Source of the DNA: Vibrio sp. 05-20-BW147
GTDB taxonomy: Bacteria; Pseudomonadota; Gammaproteobacteria; Enterobacterales; Vibrionaceae
Assembly: GCF_013369385.1 (NCBI RefSeq)
Contig: NZ_SZTO01000017.1
Span: 47,020 to 111,019, forward strand
Direction: 5' to 3'
DNA: 64,000 nucleotides
Both the position numbers and the translations under genes were made by a program. Under the pieces are notes generated by a model. It searched no databases. It was not told where the DNA came from and saw only the letters and a program-made list of their open reading frames with translations. Shown here one piece after another: positions 57,506 through 64,000 of the stretch; position 1 is the first letter of the stretch, and each line of letters starts with the position of its first letter.

Positions 57506-60500
57506 ATGCGCTTTACTGATGTTTTTATAAAACGTCCAGTTTTAGCGGTATCCATCAGCTTTTTGATCGCCTTGCTTGGCTTACAAGCGGTGTTCAAGAT
57601 GCAGGTTCGAGAATACCCTGAAATGACCAATACCGTCGTAACGGTAACCACCAGTTACTACGGCGCCAGTGCCGATTTGATCCAAGGTTTCATTACTCAA
57701 CCTTTGGAGCAAGCCGTTGCGCAGGCAGATAATATTGACTACATGACCTCACAATCGGTGCTGGGTAAATCAACCATCACGGTGAACATGAAGCTCAATA
57801 CGGATCCGAATGCCGCCTTGGCGGATATTTTGGCCAAAACGAACTCGGTTCGATCGCAGTTACCAAAAGAAGCCGAAGACCCAACGGTGACCATGTCGAC
57901 CGGTTCGACAACGGCGGTGCTGTATATCGGCTTCACCAGTGACGAGCTGTCATCAAGCCAAATCACGGACTACCTAGAGCGCGTGATTAACCCACAACTT
58001 TTCACCATCAATGGTGTGTCGAAAGTTGACCTCTATGGTGGCTTGAAATACGCACTACGCGTGTGGCTGGATCCGGCCAAAATGGGCGCACTGCGCCTCA
58101 CCGCAACCGACGTGATGGGCGTACTCAACGCCAACAACTACCAATCAGCAACGGGGCAGGTAACGGGCGAATTTGTCCTGTACAACGGCAGTGCCGATAC
58201 TCAGGTCTCTAACGTACAAGAGCTGGAAAACTTGGTGGTGAAATCGGGTGATGGTGAAGTGATTCGCTTGGGCGATATCGCAAAAGTCACACTAGAAAAA
58301 AGCCACGATGTTTATCGTGCCAGTGCAAACGGCCAAGAAGCCGTGGTAGCCGCCATCAACGCAGCACCAAGCGCCAACCCCATTAACATTGCGGCAGATG
58401 TCCTTGAACTGCTTCCTCAGCTTGAGCGCAATCTGCCTAGCAATATTAAGATGAACGTGATGTACGACTCGACCATCGCCATCAATGAGTCCATTCACGA
58501 AGTTGTGAAAACCATTGTTGAAGCGGCTGTGATCGTACTGGTGGTGATCACCCTATTCTTGGGGTCGTTCCGCGCCGTTATCATCCCTATCGTCACCATT
58601 CCACTGTCGTTGATCGGTGTGGCGATGGTGATGCAAGCGATGGGGTTCTCGTGGAACCTGATGACACTGCTGGCGATGGTTTTGGCTATCGGTCTGGTGG
58701 TGGATGATGCGATCGTCGTACTAGAAAACGTCGACCGACACATCAAAGAGGGTGAATCGCCATTCCGCGCAGCCATCATAGGTACACGTGAAATTGCGGT
58801 ACCGGTTATCGCTATGACGCTCACTCTGGGCGCGGTGTACGCACCGATTGCGCTAATGGGCGGGATCACTGGTTCGCTGTTTAAAGAGTTTGCTCTGACC
58901 CTTGCGGGTTCGGTATTTGTATCCGGTATTATCGCGTTAACACTGTCGCCAATGATGTGTTCGAAGATGCTAAAGGCGCATGAAAAGCCAAGCAAATTTG
59001 AAGAGAAAGTGCATCATGTGCTAGATGGCATGACCAACCGCTACGAAAAAATGCTCAAAGCGGTCATGGACCATCGCCCTGTGGTGATCGGTTTCGCACT
59101 GATTGTTTTTGGTACGCTCCCTGTTCTGTTTAAGTTCATTCCAAGTGAATTGGCACCTTCAGAAGATAAAGGCGTGGTGATGTTAATGGGTACTGGTCCA
59201 TCCAACGCAAACTTGGATTACCTACAAAACACCATGAATGACGTAAACAAAATTCTGTCTGATCAGCCAGAGGTTCAGTTTGCTCAGGTGTTTACTGGGG
59301 TACCAAACTCTAACCAAGCCTTTGGTCTAGCAACGTTGAAGCCATGGAGCCAGCGTGAAGCGAGCCAAGCGGAAATCACTAAGCGTGTGGGTGGTTTGGT
59401 TTCCAACGTCCCAGGTATGGCAGTGACGGCTTTCCAAATGCCAGAACTTCCAGGCGCAGGCTCTGGTCTACCAATCCAGTTCGTGATTACCACACCAAAT
59501 AGCTTTGAGAGTTTGTACACCATCGCCAGTGACATTCTGACGGAAGTGACTTCAAGTCCGTTGTTTGTGTATTCAGATTTGGATCTGAAATACGACTCTG
59601 CGACGATGAAAATCAAGATCGACAAAGACAAAGCCGGCGCGTATGGCGTTACGATGCAAGATATTGGCATCACACTAGGAACCATGATGGCTGACGGCTA
59701 TGTCAACCGCATTGACCTTAATGGCCGCTCTTACGAAGTGATCCCGCAAGTGGAACGTAAATGGCGTTTGAACCCTGAGTCGATGAAGAACTACTATGTG
59801 CGCGCTGCCGATGGCAAAGCGGTCCCTCTGGGTAGCTTGATCACCATCGATGTCATCGCTGAACCTCGTTCATTGCCTCACTTCAACCAATTGAACTCCG
59901 CTACCGTCGGCGCTGTACCTTCACCAGGCACAGCGATGGGCGATGCCATCAATTGGTTCGAAAACATTGCTAGCAGCAAGCTACCAACTGGCTACAACCA
60001 TGACTACATGGGTGAAGCTCGTCAGTTTGTTACTGAAGGCAGCGCCTTGTACGCCACCTTTGGTCTTGCTTTGGCGATTATCTTCTTGGTATTGGCGATT
60101 CAGTTTGAATCGATTCGCGATCCAATCGTTATCATGGTATCGGTGCCACTGGCGATCTGTGGTGCTTTGATTGCGTTGGCATGGGGTCTTGCGACGATGA
60201 ACATCTACTCGCAAGTGGGCCTGATTACCTTGGTTGGCCTGATCACCAAGCACGGCATCTTGATTTGTGAGGTGGCCAAAGAAGAGCAGTTACATAACAA
60301 GCGGTCTCGTATCGATGCGGTGATGGAAGCGGCGAAAGTACGTCTTCGTCCAATCCTAATGACGACGGCGGCTATGATTGCTGGTTTGATCCCACTGATG
60401 TATGCAACGGGTGCTGGCGCCGCTCAACGCTTCAGCATCGGTATCGTTATCGTCGCAGGCCTAGCGATTGGTACACTGTTTACCTTATTCGTGTTGCCTG

Positions 60501-60625
60501 TGATTTACAGCTACCTCGCTGAAAAACACAAACCGCTACCTGTGTTTGTAGAAGATAAAGATTTGGAAAAACTCGCTCGAGTGGATGAAGCAAAAGCCGC
60601 TCAACGCCAAATCGCAGAACAGTAA
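57506..60625 (+). CDS. vexB: RND multidrug efflux pump
   Basis: 1039-residue HAE1-type RND transporter with about 12 membrane helices and two large periplasmic loops. The proton-relay pair lies in AIGLVVDDAIVVLENVDRH (helix 4). N-terminus DVFIKRPVLAVSISF is typical. Likely exports bile salts, detergents and antibiotics, as V. cholerae VexB does; substrate range here is inferred. Confidence 0.93.
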   Translation: MRFTDVFIKRPVLAVSISFLIALLGLQAVFKMQVREYPEMTNTVVTVTTSYYGASADLIQGFITQPLEQAVAQADNIDYMTSQSVLGKSTITVNMKLNTDPNAALADILAKTNSVRSQLPKEAEDPTVTMSTGSTTAVLYIGFTSDELSSSQITDYLERVINPQLFTINGVSKVDLYGGLKYALRVWLDPAKMGALRLTATDVMGVLNANNYQSATGQVTGEFVLYNGSADTQVSNVQELENLVVKSGDGEVIRLGDIAKVTLEKSHDVYRASANGQEAVVAAINAAPSANPINIAADVLELLPQLERNLPSNIKMNVMYDSTIAINESIHEVVKTIVEAAVIVLVVITLFLGSFRAVIIPIVTIPLSLIGVAMVMQAMGFSWNLMTLLAMVLAIGLVVDDAIVVLENVDRHIKEGESPFRAAIIGTREIAVPVIAMTLTLGAVYAPIALMGGITGSLFKEFALTLAGSVFVSGIIALTLSPMMCSKMLKAHEKPSKFEEKVHHVLDGMTNRYEKMLKAVMDHRPVVIGFALIVFGTLPVLFKFIPSELAPSEDKGVVMLMGTGPSNANLDYLQNTMNDVNKILSDQPEVQFAQVFTGVPNSNQAFGLATLKPWSQREASQAEITKRVGGLVSNVPGMAVTAFQMPELPGAGSGLPIQFVITTPNSFESLYTIASDILTEVTSSPLFVYSDLDLKYDSATMKIKIDKDKAGAYGVTMQDIGITLGTMMADGYVNRIDLNGRSYEVIPQVERKWRLNPESMKNYYVRAADGKAVPLGSLITIDVIAEPRSLPHFNQLNSATVGAVPSPGTAMGDAINWFENIASSKLPTGYNHDYMGEARQFVTEGSALYATFGLALAIIFLVLAIQFESIRDPIVIMVSVPLAICGALIALAWGLATMNIYSQVGLITLVGLITKHGILICEVAKEEQLHNKRSRIDAVMEAAKVRLRPILMTTAAMIAGLIPLMYATGAGAAQRFSIGIVIVAGLAIGTLFTLFVLPVIYSYLAEKHKPLPVFVEDKDLEKLARVDEAKAAQRQIAEQ

Positions 60626-60644
60626 TTGCGATACAATATAAACG

Positions 60645-60669
60645 AAAGGCCGCTTATGCGGCCTTTTTG
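60645..60669 (+). terminator. vexB terminator
   Basis: AAAGGCCGC pairs with GCGGCCTTT around TTAT, with a short T-run. Confidence 0.88.
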
Positions 60670-60770
60670 TTACTTTTCACACCACATCTGTGTCGCTTTT
60701 TTACGCCAGAGATAGCGACTTTCACCAGTCAATTACATAGAATACCAACAAAGAAATCAGGAGCTACCTC

Positions 60771-61022
60771 ATGTTTGACCCAAAGAAAATTGAGCAGATT
60801 GCAAAACAAATTCACGACTCTATGCCACAACCCGTTAAGGATTTAGGCGCGGATGTGGATCAAAAAATCCGTCAAGTCATTCAAGGCCAACTCAACAAGC
60901 TTGATGTGGTTAGCCGTGAAGAGTTTGATGTGCAAACGCAAGTCTTACTGCGCACTCGTCAAAAGCTCAGTGAGATGGAAAAGAAACTGTCAGAGCTTGA
61001 AGCAAAGCTCGCTGATAAGTAA
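60771..61022 (+). CDS. ubiK: Ubiquinone biosynthesis accessory factor UbiK
   Basis: 83-residue YqiC/BMFP family protein. It starts [19 protein letters not shown] and has a C-terminal coiled coil ([20 protein letters not shown]). UbiK helps organise the aerobic ubiquinone complex with UbiJ. Free-standing, between vexB and ilvC. Confidence 0.92.
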   Translation: MFDPKKIEQIAKQIHDSMPQPVKDLGADVDQKIRQVIQGQLNKLDVVSREEFDVQTQVLLRTRQKLSEMEKKLSELEAKLADK

Positions 61023-61027
61023 TCCCC

Positions 61028-61053
61028 AAAACGCTACAGTTAGGGCGTTTTTC
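61028..61053 (+). terminator. ubiK terminator
   Basis: AAAACGC pairs with GCGTTTT around a 10-base loop, followed by TTCTTC. Confidence 0.6.
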
Positions 61054-61084
61054 TTCGTTCTAAAGCAAAGATAAGCGAATAAAC

Positions 61085-61113
61085 AAAAGGCTTGGTCAGA
61101 GACCAAGCCTTTT
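61085..61113. terminator. Hairpin between ubiK and ilvC
   Basis: 13-bp stem AAAAGGCTTGGTC / GACCAAGCCTTTT with a 3-base loop and T-rich flanks on both strands. Probably ends ilvC. Confidence 0.8.
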
Positions 61114-61218
61114 AATTACATGTTGTGTTTTCTTTTGTATTTATCACCCCAGTCTGCCTGGAGTTTTGTTAACGCCCCTTTCTAGACACTAGAATGAGAA
61201 TAGGTGGAAAGGCGAAAC

Positions 61219-62703
61219 TTAGCCACCAACAGCGATACGTTTCATGTCAGTCATGTAACCACGCAGCTCTTCACCGATGTATTCAACAGGGTGATTGCGG
61301 ATAGTCTCATTTACGGCAATGAGTGTCGCGTTATCAACTTGATTAGAGGTTTCACCTAACCCCTTACCAATCACATCTGTCCCTACCGAAGGCATAAACT
61401 TCTCACGAAGTAGCGGTGTTGCCACATTAGCAAACAGGTAGTTACCGTATTCCGCTGTGTCTGAGATAACCACGTTCATCTCGTATAGACGCTTACGTGC
61501 AATTGTGTTTGCAATAAGTGGTAACTCATGCAGCGACTCGTAGTAAGCCGATTCGTCGATAATGCCAGAAGCCGTCATTGCTTCAAACGCCAGTTCAACG
61601 CCAGCACGAACCATTGCAACCATTAAGATACCGTTGTCAAAGTACTCTTGCTCAGAGATTTCAACATCCGTTGATGGGTAATTTTCGAACGCCGTTTCAC
61701 CCGTTTCAGCGCGCCAACCTAGCAGATTCGCATCATCATTCGCCCAGTCAGCCATCATAGTGCTAGAGAAGTGACCTGAGATAATGTCGTCCATGTGTTT
61801 GTTGTACAGAGGACGCATCAGATCCTTTAGCTCTTCAGAAAGCTCAAATGCTTTGATCTTCGCTGGGTTTGATAGACGGTCCATCATATGTGTGATACCA
61901 CCGAACTTCAGTGCTTCGGTAATGGTTTCCCAACCGTACTGCAGTAACTTACCTGCGTAACCTGGGTCAATGCCTTCCGCAACCATCTTCTCGTAACATA
62001 CGATAGAACCAGCTTGAAGCATGCCACATAGAATGGTTTGCTCACCCATCAAGTCTGATTTCACTTCAGCAACAAATGAAGACTCAAGACAACCCGCACG
62101 ATGACCACCAGTCGCAGCCGCCCAAGCTTTCGCAATGTCCCAACCCTCACCTTTTGGATCGTTCTCTGGGTGAACAGCAATCAATGTAGGAACACCAAAG
62201 CCACGTTTGTATTCTTCACGAACTTCTGTACCGGGACACTTAGGCGCCACCATAACAACCGTTAGATCTTTACGGATTTGCATGCCTTCTTCAACAACGT
62301 TAAAACCGTGTGAGTAGCCAAGAGCCGCGCCTTCTTTCATTAGGGGCATTACGGTTTCAACCACATTGGTGTGCTGTTTATCTGGTGTCAAGTTAACAAC
62401 AAGATCAGCTTGAGGGATCAGCGTTTCATAACTACCCACTTCAAAACCGTTATCTTTAGCATTTTTGTATGATTGACGCTGCTCATCAATCGCGGCTTGA
62501 CGTAGTGCGTAAGCAACATCAAGACCTGAGTCACGCATGTTTAGACCTTGGTTTAGGCCTTGCGCACCACAACCTACGATGACGACTTTTTTACCCTTAA
62601 GGTAATCCGCCTCTGTAGCGAATTCACTACGATCCATAAAACGACAACGACCCAATTGGTCTAGTTGCTCACGAAGGTTCAAAGTATTGAAATAGTTCGC
62701 CAT
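61219..62703 (-). CDS. ilvC: Ketol-acid reductoisomerase, long (class II) form
   Basis: 494-residue NADPH-dependent enzyme of valine, isoleucine and leucine synthesis. The NADPH-binding motif is [13 protein letters not shown]; metal ligands lie in [13 protein letters not shown]. The long form with a duplicated C-terminal domain is typical of enterobacteria and Vibrio. AAGGAG precedes the ATG. Divergent from ilvY. Confidence 0.97.
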   Translation of the reverse strand: MANYFNTLNLREQLDQLGRCRFMDRSEFATEADYLKGKKVVIVGCGAQGLNQGLNMRDSGLDVAYALRQAAIDEQRQSYKNAKDNGFEVGSYETLIPQADLVVNLTPDKQHTNVVETVMPLMKEGAALGYSHGFNVVEEGMQIRKDLTVVMVAPKCPGTEVREEYKRGFGVPTLIAVHPENDPKGEGWDIAKAWAAATGGHRAGCLESSFVAEVKSDLMGEQTILCGMLQAGSIVCYEKMVAEGIDPGYAGKLLQYGWETITEALKFGGITHMMDRLSNPAKIKAFELSEELKDLMRPLYNKHMDDIISGHFSSTMMADWANDDANLLGWRAETGETAFENYPSTDVEISEQEYFDNGILMVAMVRAGVELAFEAMTASGIIDESAYYESLHELPLIANTIARKRLYEMNVVISDTAEYGNYLFANVATPLLREKFMPSVGTDVIGKGLGETSNQVDNATLIAVNETIRNHPVEYIGEELRGYMTDMKRIAVGG

Positions 62704-62811
62704 CAGGGCTCTCCTTAAAATTCATCCATCACGGTCGGTGGTTACTCACCGAATGAATTCATACTAAAACAGACTTTAAGTTGCTCAAAGTGATATATTC
62801 ACAATCAGTAA

Positions 62812-62826
62812 TTGCAAATAATGCAA
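62812..62826. promoter_or_regulatory. Possible IlvY operator
   Basis: Inverted repeat TTGCA-AATAA-TGCAA in the ilvC-ilvY intergenic region, just before the ilvY start, fits a LysR-type operator. Confidence 0.5.
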
Positions 62827-62844
62827 CACGGAAAGACATATACA

Positions 62845-63735
62845 ATGAACATTAAAAGCTTACAGTTATTCATTCACCTCTGTGATAGTAAAAACTTTGC
62901 CAAGACGGCAGCAGCAATGCACATCAGTCCATCCGCGCTCAGTCGTCAAATTCAAAAGCTAGAAGAAGAAACTAGCCAGCAACTCTTCACTAGAGACAAT
63001 CGTAGTGTTGAAATAACACCTGCAGGTAAAAAACTGATGCCAGTTGCACTTAAAATGCTTAACGAATGGCAGCAGTATCAATTACAAAACCGTTATTCAG
63101 AAACCGAACTCAAAGGGGAAATACGCTTATTTTGTTCCGTCACCGCCAGCTATAGCCACTTGCCAGAACTTCTTTCTGAATTTCGACTACAACATCCTTT
63201 TATTGAATTCAAAATATCTACCGGTGATCCTGCACAAGCCATGGATAAAATTCTGAACGGAGAGGCTGATATTGCTATTTCCGCCAAACCAGACACAGTA
63301 CCAGCAAAAGTGGCTTTTGAGCCCATCAGCGAAATTCCACTCTCTGTAATTGCACCTCAAGGAGTGAGCAGTTTCACGGATGAAATGAACCGTGATAAAC
63401 CTGATTGGTCTGCGATCCCCTATATAGTTCCTGAAGCAGGTACCGCTAGAGAAAGGGCGAATACTTGGTTTAAAAAGATGAAAATTAAACCCAATATTTA
63501 TGCTCAGGTTTCAGGTCATGAAGCGATTGTGAGTATGGTAGCTTTGGGGTGTGGTATTGGTATTGCGCCGGATGTTGTGATCAACAACAGCCCAGTCAAA
63601 GAGAAAATACAGAGACTAAAAGTCGCTCCTATTAAACCTTTTGAGTTAGGGGTTTGCTGCATCAAATCTCAACTCGAAAATCCCCTAATTCAAGCCTTAT
63701 GGAAAGTTGCTGAAAGTAAGTACATCGTGATTTAA
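62845..63735 (+). CDS. ilvY: LysR-type activator IlvY
   Basis: 296-residue LysR regulator. Helix-turn-helix: NFAKTAAAMHISPSALSRQI. The ligand domain matches E. coli IlvY blocks such as CSVTASYSHLPELL and GHEAIVSMVALGCGIGIAPDVV. The ATG at 62845 with GGAAAG upstream is used; upstream starts would overlap the operator repeat. It activates divergent ilvC in response to acetolactate or acetohydroxybutyrate in E. coli. Confidence 0.94.
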   Translation: MNIKSLQLFIHLCDSKNFAKTAAAMHISPSALSRQIQKLEEETSQQLFTRDNRSVEITPAGKKLMPVALKMLNEWQQYQLQNRYSETELKGEIRLFCSVTASYSHLPELLSEFRLQHPFIEFKISTGDPAQAMDKILNGEADIAISAKPDTVPAKVAFEPISEIPLSVIAPQGVSSFTDEMNRDKPDWSAIPYIVPEAGTARERANTWFKKMKIKPNIYAQVSGHEAIVSMVALGCGIGIAPDVVINNSPVKEKIQRLKVAPIKPFELGVCCIKSQLENPLIQALWKVAESKYIVI

Positions 63736-63851
63736 GCAGCAATGCAAAGCCTGTCAAAACCGATGAGCTTTTTAGTAGTGGTGAAGTGCTGATATTTGAC
63801 AACTAGGGGTTTGATACAAATCCCTTCTTATTATCAAACACCAGAAATGAC

Positions 63852-63881
63852 GAAAGCCTGCAAATTACTTTGCAGGCTTTC
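63852..63881 (-). terminator. tRNA-Ser terminator
   Basis: 13-bp stem GAAAGCCTGCAAA / TTTGCAGGCTTTC with TTAC loop, eight bases downstream of tRNA-Ser on the minus strand. Confidence 0.82.
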
Positions 63882-63888
63882 TATGTAG

Positions 63889-63979
63889 TGGCGGAGAGAT
63901 AGGGATTTGAACCCTAGGTACGCTATTAACGTACGCCGGTTTTCAAGACCGGTGCTTTCAACCACTCAGCCATCTCTCC
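63889..63979 (-). tRNA. tRNA-Ser(TGA)
   Basis: 91 nt with encoded CCA and the long variable arm of class II tRNAs. Minus strand starts GGAGAGATGGCTGAG; anticodon loop CTTGAAA gives TGA. Confidence 0.97.
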
Positions 63980-64000
63980 ACAAATTGTCCTAAAACTTAG

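Overview
The window is a chromosomal segment of a gamma-proteobacterium, almost certainly a Vibrio. V. vulnificus or a close relative is my inference from recalled protein similarity and gene order; I could not search. Coding density is high, no insertion sequence, prophage or CRISPR array was seen, and most genes are conserved core genes in a typical Vibrionaceae order.

Layout. 1-2084: 3'-truncated FIST-GGDEF-EAL protein. 2172-9895: conserved block yigB-xerC-DUF484-dapF-lysA-lptM on the minus strand, then cyaY (plus) and cyaA (minus, TTG start). 10258-14333: hemC-hemD-hemX-hemY haem operon, divergent from cyaA. 14415-18191: HI0933-family flavoprotein, uspB, ftnA, uspA and an EamA transporter. 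18283-28278: a Cys/Lys-rich unknown, rsmJ, a large membrane GGDEF-EAL sensor, asnC, prlC, rlmJ and gorA; the E. coli neighbours gor-rlmJ-prlC-rsmJ are kept, with the sensor and asnC inserted between prlC and rsmJ. 28354-33876: gluconate/Entner-Doudoroff island (eda and a GntP permease facing gntK-edd, plus gntR) with three GntR-type palindromes and a CRP-like site. 33952-35746: a response regulator and a membrane coiled-coil protein.

35896-44760 is the most interesting region. A membrane Ser/Thr kinase, an exported unknown and an ECF-like sigma factor form one tight operon. It matches the layout of the PknT-EcfP system of V. parahaemolyticus, in which the kinase activates the sigma factor by phosphorylation. 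The sigma factor here lacks the acidic DAED motif and has Ser-Thr-Thr there, including Thr63. Two homologous envelope proteins (one anchored, one lipoprotein) and an outer-membrane barrel lie directly downstream.

44825-51374: a SPOR-like exported protein and a four-gene oligopeptide ABC operon with a fused double ATPase. 51375-52252: a long non-coding stretch with a tRNA relic. 52290-52834: Arg-His-Pro-His-Pro tRNA cluster. 53128-63735: cytochrome c5, rep helicase, the TetR-regulated RND efflux operon (vexRAB type), ubiK, and divergent ilvC/ilvY. 63889-63979: tRNA-Ser(UGA).

Several genes start with TTG or GTG (cyaA, lysA, DUF484, rlmJ, rsmJ, the membrane GGDEF-EAL gene). Start choices below rest on ribosome-binding sites and family length.
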